From contig JAGVLK010000007.1 of assembly GCA_020049835.1 (NCBI GenBank), positions 62,001-126,000 on the forward strand: a DNA stretch of 64,000 nt. Direction: 5' to 3'. Below the pieces are notes generated by a model. That model searched no databases. It was not told the origin of the DNA and worked only from the letters and a program-made list of their open reading frames with translations. Of this stretch, positions 8,325 through 19,560 are shown in pieces (the stretch's first letter is position 1; each line of letters begins with the position of its first letter). The position numbers and the translations under genes are program-made. The stretch comes from Candidatus Babeliales bacterium. GTDB lineage: Bacteria > Babelota > Babeliae > Babelales > Vermiphilaceae.

Positions 8325-8340
8325 GCAGCACTATATATGT

Positions 8341-8387
8341 AGAACAAAAAAAAGAGCTTCGATTTCCGAAGCTCTTTTTTTTGTTCT
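8341..8387. terminator. Bidirectional terminator between converging genes
   Basis: A perfect 21-bp inverted repeat, 8341-8361 and 8367-8387, with a 5-nt loop. The GC core GAGCTTCG/CGAAGCTC is flanked by eight As on one side and eight Ts on the other, so it can end transcripts from both the plus-strand trio and minus-strand dnaJ. Confidence 0.92.
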
Positions 8388-8407
8388 ATTTCAATGTTGT
8401 ATAAATA

Positions 8408-9544
8408 TTATCCCAAAAACTTTTTGAAAAAACTAGCAATGCTGCTGCCATCTTGCGTTTCGTTGCCGATCAAATCAGCATAGGTGACAAGTGCATCTTT
8501 TGCTTCTGTGCTTAATTTCTTGGGAATATGGCAACGGGTAATAATGATTAAATTACCGCGGGTGTTGCCACGTAATGCAGAAAATCCTTTGCCGGGAATA
8601 ACGATGCGTTCACCAACCGCGCATCCTTTAGGGATCTTAACGGCAAGTTTTGTTTCATCGATGTTCTCAATTTCAATCTGCGCACCGAATACCAATTGTG
8701 GATAGGTGAGCATCACTGAGCATTCAATATCATCGCCGACACGGGTAAAATTTTTGTCCGGAGCGATATGAATCTTAAGATACAGATCACCGGAAGAGCC
8801 GCCATATATGCCGGCATCACCTTTACCGCTGATACGTAGTTCAGCATTATCATAAATTCCTTGTGGAATGGTTACACTAAATTTAGCAAAGGTTTTTTCA
8901 CGGCAGCGACCATTACAGGTTGGGCATGGTGAGGTGATAATAAACCCTTGTCCTTGGCAAGCATCGCAGGTTTGCTGATACACAAAAAAGCCTTGGCGCA
9001 GGTTAATCTGACCCTGTCCATTACATTTTGTACATGATTGTGGCTTGGTGCCTTCTTTTGCGCCGCTTCCTTTGCAGGTGTTGCAGGTGGCAAAATGGTA
9101 ATAACTGATCTCTTTTTTGGTACCCAAATAAGATTCTTTAAGGCTGATAGTTATCTCTTTGCTCAGATCGTGGCCGCGCATAGGTTGTGGCCCTTTTTTG
9201 CGGGCGCTGCGTTGCTGCTGGCCGCCAAAAATATCACCAAAGATATCCCCAAATGCGCCAAAGATATCATCCATATTCATGTTGCTACCCTGATGACCAC
9301 CGCCCATGCTGTTCATATTTTCATAGCCGGCATGGCCCATCTGGTCATATTGGTGACGCTTATTTTCATCAGAAAGTACTTCATAGGCTTGGGCAGCCTC
9401 TTTAAACTTCTCTTCTGCCTCTTTATTGTCCGGGTTGCGATCGGGATGGTATTTGAGCGCCATAGTGCGATACGCTTTTTTAATCTCATCTGCTGTAGCG
9501 CTCTTTGCAACGCCAAGCACGTCGTAGTAGTTTTTTGTGCTCAT
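8408..9544 (-). CDS. dnaJ: Chaperone DnaJ (Hsp40)
   Basis: 378 residues, full length for the family. The J domain (1-70) has the HPD triad at 33-35, which stimulates DnaK ATPase. It is followed by a Gly/Phe-rich linker with GDIFG repeats and a zinc domain with four CxxCxG-type motifs ([32 protein letters not shown]). The last motif has Cys in place of the final Gly. Two beta-barrel substrate-binding domains follow. I chose ATG 9544 because GGAAGAA lies just upstream; an ATG five codons earlier lacks a site. dnaK is not in the window. Confidence 0.96.
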   Translation of the reverse strand: MSTKNYYDVLGVAKSATADEIKKAYRTMALKYHPDRNPDNKEAEEKFKEAAQAYEVLSDENKRHQYDQMGHAGYENMNSMGGGHQGSNMNMDDIFGAFGDIFGDIFGGQQQRSARKKGPQPMRGHDLSKEITISLKESYLGTKKEISYYHFATCNTCKGSGAKEGTKPQSCTKCNGQGQINLRQGFFVYQQTCDACQGQGFIITSPCPTCNGRCREKTFAKFSVTIPQGIYDNAELRISGKGDAGIYGGSSGDLYLKIHIAPDKNFTRVGDDIECSVMLTYPQLVFGAQIEIENIDETKLAVKIPKGCAVGERIVIPGKGFSALRGNTRGNLIIITRCHIPKKLSTEAKDALVTYADLIGNETQDGSSIASFFKKFLG

Positions 9545-9565
9545 ATGTTCTTCCAACATGTCTAA

Positions 9566-9600
9566 AAAAATGCTGCTATACTCTTGATAAAGTATAGCAG
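9566..9600 (-). terminator. Hairpin upstream of dnaJ (minus strand)
   Basis: The arms 9573-9581 and 9592-9600 (CTGCTATAC/GTATAGCAG) pair perfectly over a 10-nt loop. Read on the minus strand, it is followed by CATTTTTTT, so it most likely ends the epimerase transcript. A 9-10-9 inverted repeat upstream of dnaJ also resembles a heat-shock operator in geometry, but it does not match the CIRCE sequence. Confidence 0.6.
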
Positions 9601-9635
9601 ATTCTTAACATTTTGTCATAGAGCAAAATTGAGTA

Positions 9636-10622
9636 CTATGCACAAGAGGCCAATTGCCTAAATTTATCGCAGATAGCCGTGGTGTGCATAACATCTCCAG
9701 CGCGCGCAGGGGCAAACCGTGGTTCATGCGTGTACCCGGGGTACAGTACTTTAAGCTGGTCAAATAGTTCAAGCAGATTTATGCTGGTGCCGGTGGCGAT
9801 ATTAAACACCTGTCCGCGCAGCTGCTCATCGGCCAGGTACCCCACCAGCACATTAGCATATGCCACCTGTTCAACCGGTATATAATCACGCGTTTGCATG
9901 CCGTCGCCAAAGATTGTAACCGGCTCATTCTTACTCATACAATCTTTAAACTTAGCCACCACAGCGGCGTACTGTGCATGTGGGTTTTGACGTGCGCCGT
10001 ACACATTAAAGTAGCGCAAAGAAACGGCATCTATACCGTAATTAAGTGCGTATTGACGTAGCATCAGCTCACCCATATATTTGGAAAAGCCATAGGGTGA
10101 AAGTGGATTGCAGGGAGTTTCTTCGCTGCAGGGTTGCTCAGTTGCACCATATACCGATGATGAGGATGAAAATACAATCCGTTTGCAGCCGGTTATGCGC
10201 ATGGCCTCCAGCAGATTAAAGGTGCCATCAATATTAATTACATGACAAATAATCGGGTCAGCAACGGAACCGGGAACTGAAGTATATGCGGCCAGATGAA
10301 AAACAACATCAATGTCTTGCAGTGCACGTATGCAGGTAGTTTTATCGGTGATACTACCTTCAATAAGGGCAACTTTATCGGCAACGGCAGCAATATTAGC
10401 ATATGAACCGGTAGAAAGATCATCAAGGATGGTCACTTGTGCACCAAGATCAACCAGCTTTTCCACAATATGTGAGCCGATAAAACCACATCCGCCGGTC
10501 ACCAGAGCTCGTTTGTTATGATACCATGCGCGCATATTACTCTCCTGAGTGCTATAAAGATTAAATGTAGTTATTGCAACACCAATGCATAGTAATGCGG
10601 TGCGCTTAAGTTTGCTGTTCAT
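9636..10622 (-). CDS. NAD-dependent sugar-nucleotide epimerase (SDR family)
   Basis: 328 residues from ATG 10622, or 299 from ATG 10535. The extended SDR fold is clear: the NAD-binding glycine motif TGGCGFIGSH, the catalytic SSSSVYG serine region, and the YGFSK Tyr-x3-Lys pair. It probably interconverts UDP-hexoses (GalE or WbpP/Gne-like C4 epimerase) for surface polysaccharide. Both starts have strong ribosome sites: AGGAG 7 nt before 10622 and AGGAGAG just before 10535. The longer form adds a hydrophobic N-terminal segment (about residues 9-24) that could anchor it in the membrane. Its start overlaps the stop of the upstream FAD protein by 17 nt, so they form an operon. Confidence 0.85.
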   Translation of the reverse strand: MNSKLKRTALLCIGVAITTFNLYSTQESNMRAWYHNKRALVTGGCGFIGSHIVEKLVDLGAQVTILDDLSTGSYANIAAVADKVALIEGSITDKTTCIRALQDIDVVFHLAAYTSVPGSVADPIICHVINIDGTFNLLEAMRITGCKRIVFSSSSSVYGATEQPCSEETPCNPLSPYGFSKYMGELMLRQYALNYGIDAVSLRYFNVYGARQNPHAQYAAVVAKFKDCMSKNEPVTIFGDGMQTRDYIPVEQVAYANVLVGYLADEQLRGQVFNIATGTSINLLELFDQLKVLYPGYTHEPRFAPARAGDVMHTTAICDKFRQLASCA

Positions 10623-11982
10623 GTATTCGCTCCTGATACGATAAAGGATTTATAGTTACCGTTTCATAATATCTGCGTGCAGGTTGAATGCACAAGATAT
10701 CAGCTATCTGTTTACCATCAAGCAGCGTCTCTTGCATGCTACAATATTTCCACGCGCCATAGCGCCCTATGCTGTGAATATTGTCCTGCGCAAGCGTTTG
10801 TAGTAAACGTGTTAAATGCTTTTCACGCCAAAAATTATAAATTACATAGGCATGGCTGATATCGAGTACTTTTTGTGTAGCAATTTCATGATCATCAATA
10901 GCACAGAGCTGCTGCACCTGTTTAATTGAACGCGCAACAATTGCATCTTTACGTGCCGCGCTCATATTCATATACGCAATTTCACCATAGAGTGAACTGC
11001 ATCCTGGCGGCGTCATGCTGGTGGCAAAATTAGAGGTAAACCCGATACGATAAAACGGAAACTCTTTTTCTGCAAAATAGATCCAATGCTTATCAGAAAC
11101 ATTCGGTCGATTAATACCGAGATTAAAATTAAGCACACTATTACACATGAGGTTGTTCTGCGCCGCACTAAATGAGCGGTTGCTTGGTGTTTCGAGCATG
11201 GCAAGCATCCGGTCAAGCGGCAGCGTAGTAACAAGCTTATCATATGGTTGGCGATGACCATTAGCAAAGGTGACGATACGTGCTTTGCTATCGATAGCGA
11301 CTACCTCATGCTGGTAGTTAATCGGTTGATGTAATTTTCTTGCCAGAGCTGCAACCCAAGAGACAATGCCACCCTGTTTGGGGTAAAAAAATTGTGCATT
11401 ATATCCTACCGATGGTGCCGGAGCAGGATACATAGTACCTTCAATAATCGCCTCTAGTGATGTTTGTGGCACAAAGCGCCCTGTCCAACTGGCAGTAATT
11501 TTATTAAGATCGTGTGCAAATATTTTGCGCTGATAGGGGAGAAAAAAATGACGCGCAAAACCGGCGCCAAACTGTTTGTGCACCCAATCGACAAATGTTT
11601 TTGGTGAGCGTATGTGTGTTGCACGCTTAATGTAACCGGCAATGCAATCGGCAATAACTTCGGTGGGCAGGCCATGCAAATGCATCTGAAATGGATAGGG
11701 AGTATATTGTTGATGCGAATAGATATAGGAGCGCCGATGAATTACATTAAACTGGTCAAAGCCCACCACGCGTGCAATAAGATCATGAAAATAGGGATCA
11801 TTAATATGCAGCAAATGACCGGTGTAATCGAAGGTAAAACCATCTTGCTGTATCGAGCCGCACAAACCGCCAATGGAATTCTCTTTTTCAAACAGCTGAT
11901 AATCAAAGAACCCTTTTTGTTCTAAATGATATGCTGCTGATATACCGGCAAGTCCGCCACCTAAAATTACAATACGTGCCAT
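10606..11982 (-). CDS. FAD-dependent amine oxidase-like (protoporphyrinogen oxidase/UGM-like) protein
   Basis: 458 residues. The N-terminal Rossmann motif GGGLAGISAAYHLE (about 8-21) followed by FEKENSIGGLCG is the FAD-binding signature of NAD(P)-binding Rossmann/amine oxidase proteins, including protoporphyrinogen oxidases, phytoene desaturases and UDP-galactopyranose mutases. A C-terminal GRYGAWKYCSM segment fits the second FAD contact. Because it overlaps a sugar-nucleotide epimerase gene, a role in surface polysaccharide precursor synthesis is more likely than heme synthesis; this is inference. Start ATG 11982 is preceded by AGGAGAG. Confidence 0.82.
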   Translation of the reverse strand: MARIVILGGGLAGISAAYHLEQKGFFDYQLFEKENSIGGLCGSIQQDGFTFDYTGHLLHINDPYFHDLIARVVGFDQFNVIHRRSYIYSHQQYTPYPFQMHLHGLPTEVIADCIAGYIKRATHIRSPKTFVDWVHKQFGAGFARHFFLPYQRKIFAHDLNKITASWTGRFVPQTSLEAIIEGTMYPAPAPSVGYNAQFFYPKQGGIVSWVAALARKLHQPINYQHEVVAIDSKARIVTFANGHRQPYDKLVTTLPLDRMLAMLETPSNRSFSAAQNNLMCNSVLNFNLGINRPNVSDKHWIYFAEKEFPFYRIGFTSNFATSMTPPGCSSLYGEIAYMNMSAARKDAIVARSIKQVQQLCAIDDHEIATQKVLDISHAYVIYNFWREKHLTRLLQTLAQDNIHSIGRYGAWKYCSMQETLLDGKQIADILCIQPARRYYETVTINPLSYQERIHEQQT

Positions 11983-12024
11983 ATACTGCTCTCCTTTTTT
12001 GGGTGAAAGCTTGGAAACTAGTTT

Positions 12025-12657
12025 TTAGCGTCGTGAAGAGCGTCCGGGCATCATTGGTTGCTGTTGCTGCTGTGCTTGCGCCATCGCTGCTTCCATCATT
12101 ACCATAACTATAGCCTCAGCAATATTTCTTTGCTCAGCACGTGTGGATCCGGCATATTGTGCAAACATAATGATAGGTGCTAGTATAACTTCGCTTTTAT
12201 CTTGATCGGAAGCTTTAAGGGATTGTAAAGCTTCTTGTACTGGTGCAGCATTGTTCATTATTGTCATAGCATTATTGAGAACAATATTAAGCATTTGCTG
12301 TGATTCTTCTTGCATTGATTCAATAGATAATGGTTTTTGTGCATTTATCTGATCTGCTTCATGAAGTTCTTTTTGTGTTTTGGTTCCGGCATCTTGCATT
12401 GCCTTGCCGAATGCTTCTATCTGACTACACCATGATCCATTTCGCTGAGGCCCGACACACATTTTTTTAAGTGTATTACCGTTAGATACATGATCCCAAA
12501 TAGTTGTAGAAGAGGAAATTTTACCATTGCTGCGTGATGATGGCAAAAGTAGATCATCGCCACTTAATGCTGGAAATTGTGCAGAACGTCTGGGTACTTG
12601 ATGTGCACATGCTGATGCTACCATAAGTAAGGTAAGTGAAAGTTGTTTGAAATGCAT
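12025..12657 (-). CDS. Exported hypothetical protein
   Basis: 210 residues with a signal peptide (about 1-18, hydrophobic LTLLMVASA core). The cysteine at about residue 17 sits in VASAC, which could be a weak lipobox, but simple cleavage after ACA is as likely. The mature part contains two close cysteines (about 67 and 77), a helical Met/Asn-rich region, and a C-terminal Ala/Gln-rich stretch with five Gln in a row ending in a basic tail. No family is recognised. It shares the strand with the FAD protein and the TonB-like gene but is separated from each by short gaps. Confidence 0.75.
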   Translation of the reverse strand: MHFKQLSLTLLMVASACAHQVPRRSAQFPALSGDDLLLPSSRSNGKISSSTTIWDHVSNGNTLKKMCVGPQRNGSWCSQIEAFGKAMQDAGTKTQKELHEADQINAQKPLSIESMQEESQQMLNIVLNNAMTIMNNAAPVQEALQSLKASDQDKSEVILAPIIMFAQYAGSTRAEQRNIAEAIVMVMMEAAMAQAQQQQQPMMPGRSSRR

Positions 12658-12757
12658 AGATGGATCCTTGAGTATGATTGTTATTTAATGGCTCAGTTGT
12701 TGTAAAGCACATGATGTTCTTAAGGATACAGTATACGCAATTTTAACTATTTTAAAA

Positions 12758-13597
12758 CTATTGGTAACTCAATGAATAGCTATGCACACCCGCTTCTCCC
12801 TTGATAAAGAGCGGAAAGCTAAAGCTTTTGGTTGCTGCAGTAACAGAATTAGGCAGTGGCGGGAATAGACCTGCTTGTTGTGCGCGGCTGATAATCAGAC
12901 GCTCAATGAGGCGGACTTCAGTCATATGTTGTGGGTATAACAATGCGATATCACGTAATTTGCCCTCTTTGTCGATGGTAACCACTAGCTGTGTTTGTAC
13001 TTGCACCGGACGCGAAAGATGTACGCTATTATCTTCAGCCAAAAATGATTGTTTAATGATATGCCATATTTTACTCGTGTACATTTGCAATGAAAGTTGC
13101 CGAATATCATTAACTGCCGGTCGATTGTGTCCGGCTTCTTGTTGCATACTCTTCAAAAAGCCTTGGGTAAGTTCAATTAGTTTGGTGCGATCATGATTGG
13201 TTGTTTTTTGGCGTGCGGGCAGCGGACGAATGGCGCGCTTCGGTTGTGCCGGTCGTGGTGCAGGGCCATCGTGTGCTTGCTCGGGTGGCAAATGTGCAGC
13301 AGTTTGTGCTTGTGGTTCATCCTGCTCTGCTGGTGTTGGCAGCTGTTCGCGTGTAGTTATTTCATCAGATGGCGGCTCATGCTGAAAGGTTACCGTTGCT
13401 TGGTTCTGGCCGGCTGAAAGGAGCTGTTGTGCCAAATAAACATCATCTTCAAGTGGCTGTTGCATAGGCGTAGGTGCCGTTATAAAATGCTGGTGCAAGA
13501 GTAAACGCATACATATCAGATGTATAAGTATGGCAATGACAATAATGATAACGAGTCGTTTGGATGAAGGGTTAAAATACAGCTGTTGTTCTATCAT
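12758..13597 (-). CDS. TonB/TolA-like energy transducer
   Basis: 279 residues. A short cytoplasmic N-terminus is followed by one membrane anchor (about 14-34, Ile/Val/Leu-rich). A long Pro/Gln/Ala-rich spacer (about 40-135) should span the periplasm. The C-terminal domain (about 165-279) contains the pattern VVTIDKEGKL and a later SRAQQAG segment, as in TonB/TolA C-terminal domains. It probably couples the proton-driven motor encoded at 54632-55752 to the outer membrane. In many bacteria the motor and transducer genes are adjacent; here they are 41 kb apart. TolA rather than TonB is possible. Confidence 0.75.
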   Translation of the reverse strand: MIEQQLYFNPSSKRLVIIIVIAILIHLICMRLLLHQHFITAPTPMQQPLEDDVYLAQQLLSAGQNQATVTFQHEPPSDEITTREQLPTPAEQDEPQAQTAAHLPPEQAHDGPAPRPAQPKRAIRPLPARQKTTNHDRTKLIELTQGFLKSMQQEAGHNRPAVNDIRQLSLQMYTSKIWHIIKQSFLAEDNSVHLSRPVQVQTQLVVTIDKEGKLRDIALLYPQHMTEVRLIERLIISRAQQAGLFPPLPNSVTAATKSFSFPLFIKGEAGVHSYSLSYQ

Positions 13598-13641
13598 TAT
13601 TAGGCTCCTTTTTTATTTTTGCCTATTGTCAGTCTAAGCTA

Positions 13642-14637
13642 TTAAGACCCCTCTTTGATAGTAGTTGTTGTCTGTATAAAAAGAGAGTTCTTTTCTTTTT
13701 TGATCTGCCATTGTGGAGTTAACGCGTGTGTGCCGCCATGTGGGTGCATAATAAAGCGTATAAGTTCATCTAAAAATCCTTGGCTTACCGGAAAGGGTAG
13801 TTGTTCGCGCACCAGCCAATATACCAGTAGGCGATACTGCATTACTTTATCCATTGCGCGCATAACCGCAAGGTTTAAGCGATAGGTACCATCCGGTTGC
13901 AGGGTGGCAAAATCATTAAATAGTGTGATGGTGAATTTTTCAAGAAACTGCTCCGTTTCTTGTAGTTGTTCAAGTGTCTTGGCAAAATTTTTCTGCCAGC
14001 GTGGATCTATTTCTTGCAATAACGGCATAAGGTTATTGCGCAAACGATTGCGCAAATAAACATCGCAAGCATTGGTAGGATCAATCACATAGGCATAGTT
14101 GTGCGCATCCAAAAAGGCGACAATATCCTTTTTGTCGATTGCAAGCAACGGGCGAATATAGATGCCGCTGTGCGGCCGCATGCTGCATAATCCGGTCAAA
14201 CTCGCTCCACGCATAAGACGAATAAAAAAAGTTTCTTGTTGATCATCATGATGATGCGCAAGTGCAACGCTGTGTGCATTATACGTTGTTGTCAGCTGTT
14301 CAAAAAAGATGCGTCGTGCAATGCGCCCCATCTCTTCCGTCTTTGCAACAGGGGATGGTGATCCCGGCAGTGCTGATAGCTTTTGCATAACAAGCGTAAT
14401 TCCCAAACGTGCACAAAGTTGCTCACAAAAGCGTGCATCATCAACCGATGTTGTGCGCCATTCATGATCTAAATGCGCAGCAATAAGCGTAAGATTATAC
14501 GTTTTTTGCAAATGCACCAGATAATGGAGCAGAAAAACGGAATCAGGTCCGCCTGAAAGAGCTATAATAATGGTTTGGTTTGCTGCGATGAGTGCATGGT
14601 TCTGCACATATGCATCGAGCGTTTGGTAAAGGTTCAT
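13642..14637 (-). CDS. tilS: tRNA(Ile)-lysidine synthetase
   Basis: 331 residues. TilS modifies C34 of the CAU-anticodon tRNA-Ile to lysidine, using ATP and lysine, so that it reads AUA. The PP-loop ATP-binding motif SGGPDS is at 28-33. The HLDHEWR region, the AHHHDDQQET motif (about 157) and the RNRLRNNLMP segment (about 243) are family signatures. It lies 45 nt downstream-facing from the TonB-like gene on the same strand. The C-terminal domain is short compared with E. coli TilS (432 residues) but similar to compact versions in other bacteria. Confidence 0.95.
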   Translation of the reverse strand: MNLYQTLDAYVQNHALIAANQTIIIALSGGPDSVFLLHYLVHLQKTYNLTLIAAHLDHEWRTTSVDDARFCEQLCARLGITLVMQKLSALPGSPSPVAKTEEMGRIARRIFFEQLTTTYNAHSVALAHHHDDQQETFFIRLMRGASLTGLCSMRPHSGIYIRPLLAIDKKDIVAFLDAHNYAYVIDPTNACDVYLRNRLRNNLMPLLQEIDPRWQKNFAKTLEQLQETEQFLEKFTITLFNDFATLQPDGTYRLNLAVMRAMDKVMQYRLLVYWLVREQLPFPVSQGFLDELIRFIMHPHGGTHALTPQWQIKKEKNSLFIQTTTTIKEGS

Positions 14638-14655
14638 ACATCACAAGTAACGGGG

Positions 14656-14732
14656 GAGTGTTGTTAGTTGAACATAGCGTACATATTTTAAGAACATGAT
14701 TCTTAATCTACTTAGCGATCTAACAACACTCA
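14656..14732. repeat. Nested inverted repeats between gyrB and tilS
   Basis: The outer arms GAGTGTTGTTAG (14656-14667) and CTAACAACACTC (14721-14732) are perfect complements. Inside them, TTAAGAA (14688-14694) pairs with TTCTTAA (14701-14707). No T run follows on the minus strand, so this is not a standard terminator; it could be a processing site or operator in the gyrB-tilS transcript. Confidence 0.7.
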
Positions 14733-14774
14733 CCTGAAAAATCTGTTGATCAACACATAATTGCTGGCAGTATA

Positions 14775-17228
<2,454 letters not shown>

Positions 17229-17355
17229 TCAAAAATGGATTGCTATCAGTTTAAAAAAGAGATGAACCGTTTTTCAACTATCTCATCTTCAGCTATTATA
17301 AAGTATACCCCAACTATCTTTTTTTTCTACCTGCATACAACTTGAAAGGATTAAT

Positions 17356-17838
17356 ATGTCATCGCCGGACATACGCCAACATGATACTACCTATATGCGC
17401 GCTGCACTCAAGCAGGCAGAGCGTGCTGCTCAACTTGATGAAGTTCCGGTCGGCGCCGTTATTGTTGATGCTACCGGTGCCATTATTGCGCGTGGGTATA
17501 ATCTTACTGAAAAACGCTCAACGCAATGTGCGCACGCGGAAATGCAGGCATTAGTAAAGGCGGGTAAAAAGCTGGGCGATTGGCGGCTGCTCGGCTGTTG
17601 GATCTACGTTACTCTGCAGCCATGTGCTATGTGTATGCAGGCGATCGTGCTGCATCGTTTGGCAGGTGTTGTGTATGGCGCTTCATCCCCTTTATTTGGA
17701 TTTGATCTTGACAAAGAGGTGGCAGATCGGCTATACAAGAAGGATGTTATTTGCATAGTTGCCGGGGTTATGCAAGAAGAGGCGAGTATGTTACTTAAAA
17801 AATTTTTTAAAGCGAAAAGGTTGACGCATGTCACATGA
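17356..17838 (+). CDS. tadA: tRNA-specific adenosine deaminase
   Basis: 160 residues. TadA converts A34 of tRNA-Arg(ACG) to inosine. The zinc-dependent deaminase signature is complete: His60 and the proton-shuttling Glu62 in HAE, and Cys90/Cys93 in PCAMC. The residue before the PCAMC motif is Gln (TLQPC) instead of the more usual Glu. AAAGGA lies 8 nt before ATG 17356. Its 3' end overlaps the next gene by 11 nt, so the two are translated from one transcript. Confidence 0.94.
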   Translation: MSSPDIRQHDTTYMRAALKQAERAAQLDEVPVGAVIVDATGAIIARGYNLTEKRSTQCAHAEMQALVKAGKKLGDWRLLGCWIYVTLQPCAMCMQAIVLHRLAGVVYGASSPLFGFDLDKEVADRLYKKDVICIVAGVMQEEASMLLKKFFKAKRLTHVT

Positions 17839-18190
17839 AGGAATGTCTGCACAAAAATTGGCTCAAATTAAGAGCGAACTGGAAGAGCGCAGGCAAGAGC
17901 TTGAACAAGAAATGACAGGGTTATATCAAGAGAAGTTTTCAGATGATCAGGTACAAGATGTTGCTGACCAGGCATTGTCTTCCACCATGGAGAGTCTTAA
18001 AGCATCTATTCATGATAGCAAAAACACCGAATTTAAACGTATTTCGCGTGCATTAGAAATGATCGATGAAGGCACCTACGGCATTTGCGCAGATTGCCAA
18101 AAGCCGATTACCGAACGCCGTCTTGAATATTATCCTGACGCTACGCGCTGCTTGGTATGCCAAGAAGCGTATGAAGAGCAAGGCGCCTAA
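17828..18190 (+). CDS. TraR/DksA-family C4 zinc finger protein
   Basis: 120 residues. A charged N-terminal coiled-coil hairpin (about 8-75, rich in Glu, Gln and Lys) is followed by a four-cysteine zinc finger, CxxC-x17-CxxC, with CADC and CLVC. This is the DksA/TraR architecture; members bind the secondary channel of RNA polymerase and tune rRNA and stress transcription. The tip of the coiled coil has DD (FSDDQVQDVADQA), resembling the DksA Asp-x2-Asp tip, so true DksA activity is possible. It overlaps tadA by 11 nt. Confidence 0.85.
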   Translation: MSHEGMSAQKLAQIKSELEERRQELEQEMTGLYQEKFSDDQVQDVADQALSSTMESLKASIHDSKNTEFKRISRALEMIDEGTYGICADCQKPITERRLEYYPDATRCLVCQEAYEEQGA

Positions 18191-18218
18191 AAAGGGGCAA
18201 TAATTTTTGCCCTTTTGT
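18190..18218 (+). terminator. Rho-independent terminator
   Basis: AAAAGGGGCAA and TTGCCCTTTT pair with one bulged G, directly after the DksA-like stop codon, and run into TTTTGTTA. Confidence 0.7.
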
Positions 18219-18264
18219 TAAAATCTGGTATCATGATCAGCAGTAGTAACGTTACTGCCTATAA

Positions 18265-18339
18265 GCCGATGTAGCTCAGTGGTAGAGCAATTGATTCGTA
18301 ATCAATAGGCCGTCGGTTCAAGTCCGATCATCGGCTCCA
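18265..18339 (+). tRNA. tRNA-Thr(CGU)
   Basis: The full cloverleaf can be drawn: acceptor GCCGATG/CATCGGC, D arm GCTC/GAGC, anticodon arm ATTGA-TTCGTAA-TCAAT with anticodon CGT, and T arm GTCGG-TTCAAGT-CCGAT. Discriminator T and an encoded CCA end at 18339. It reads the ACG codon. Confidence 0.93.
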
Positions 18340-18378
18340 GTACAGCATAGATACATATTTTATTAAAAAGGTTGAAAT

Positions 18379-18984
18379 ATGATTTCAAAAATTACAAAAA
18401 GAATATTTTTGGTGATGGCTTGTTGTGCTACGTATAATGCCCAAGGTGCATTGACACCAAGCTCACAAGAGAGCGGTCGGGAGTTTTTGGCGACTGGCGG
18501 AGGACTTCTATTGGCGACTTGCATTGGGATGTATAATCAACAAAATATAAGAAGTACTTTTGGCCATCTTTTATCGCCGGCACCAGTACCAGAGGGAACT
18601 GAGGCACGCAACATTGTGTCAGTAGGAAGAATGGTAGCGGCTAATGAAACTATATATCGTGGGTTGCGCCGCAATCCTCTTCATGTCGACGTAGCAAATG
18701 ATGTATGGAATGGTGCACAGGCTTTTACAGGCGTTATTGCTTTAAAAGTGGCTTTAAATGGTATCCAAGGTAAATCTTGGCATGATGGCGTTAAACCGTT
18801 CTTTTACTCCGCCGCTTCGGCAGGCTTTGGATATTCATGGCTTAAATATTTGCCACGCTTTTTTACAAACTATGTAACAAATGCTGAAACGTATGCGTTT
18901 GGCGGTCTATCCATATTCACACTTGCTTATCTTGGGGCAAAAATTGCATTTAAGAAGCGGGGTTGCATACCATTAGATCTATAA
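18379..18984 (+). CDS. Exported hypothetical protein with hydrophobic segments
   Basis: 201 residues. The N-terminus is basic (KITKR) followed by a short hydrophobic core and a likely cleavage after QGA near residue 25. Three further hydrophobic stretches (about 38-52, 118-130, 172-188) suggest membrane association. A few aromatic-rich patches lie around residues 130-165. No family is recognised. AAAGG lies upstream of ATG 18379. It stands alone between tRNA-Thr and rpsI. Confidence 0.72.
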   Translation: MISKITKRIFLVMACCATYNAQGALTPSSQESGREFLATGGGLLLATCIGMYNQQNIRSTFGHLLSPAPVPEGTEARNIVSVGRMVAANETIYRGLRRNPLHVDVANDVWNGAQAFTGVIALKVALNGIQGKSWHDGVKPFFYSAASAGFGYSWLKYLPRFFTNYVTNAETYAFGGLSIFTLAYLGAKIAFKKRGCIPLDL

Positions 18985-19094
18985 TGGCATATTCAGGCTG
19001 GTTGAGCCGGATATAACGAGGATTGACATTTTCCCATAGTTCTTTAAACTGGTAAGTAAAATTGTATATTTTGTACGAAGGTTAACTATTTATT

Positions 19095-19520
19095 ATGATA
19101 AAAGCACAAGCAAAAAAACAGTCTAAGGGTGGAAATCCATTGGCTCACGGTGTTGGTCGTCGCAAATCCTCAGTAGCACGTGCATGGTTACGTTCTGGCA
19201 AGGGTGATGTTACGGTAAACGGTCGTGACTACAAACAATATTTTGACACTGACGTTGCACGTTCAGAAGCTTACCAATCTATGAAGGTGGTACCAAAGGG
19301 TGTGCATTATGATGTGCAAATAAATGTGTATGGTGGTGGGCTACAATCTCAGGCTGGCGCAATTAAACTTGCTATCGCTCGTGCCTTTGTTGAGCAAAAT
19401 GTAGAACTTAAACCGGTACTGCGTGAGCATGGTCTTTTAACCGTTGATTCTCGCATTAAAGAACGTAAAAAATACGGTCAACGCGGCGCACGACGCAAAT
19501 TCCAGTTCGTTAAGCGTTAA
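19095..19520 (+). CDS. rpsI: 30S ribosomal protein S9 (uS9)
   Basis: 141 residues. S9 binds the 16S rRNA head, and its basic C-terminal tail reaches the P-site tRNA. The family motif GVGRRKSSVARAWL (about 19-32), the GGGLQSQAGAIKLAIARA segment, and the C-terminal KKYGQRGARRKFQFVKR with the conserved final K-R are all present. In most bacteria rplM lies directly upstream; here the upstream gene is an exported hypothetical protein. Confidence 0.97.
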   Translation: MIKAQAKKQSKGGNPLAHGVGRRKSSVARAWLRSGKGDVTVNGRDYKQYFDTDVARSEAYQSMKVVPKGVHYDVQINVYGGGLQSQAGAIKLAIARAFVEQNVELKPVLREHGLLTVDSRIKERKKYGQRGARRKFQFVKR

Positions 19521-19560
19521 TCGCATTGGCCAGATAAATTTTGGCAAGGTTTTAAAACGT

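Noticed and set aside
9038-9565. Long plus-strand open frame opposite dnaJ
   Set aside because: It lies wholly inside the clearly coding dnaJ on the other strand and has no family features.
9573-9600. CIRCE heat-shock operator upstream of dnaJ
   Set aside because: The geometry is similar (9-10-9) but the arm sequence does not match TTAGCACTC, and a T run follows on the minus strand, so a terminator is more likely.
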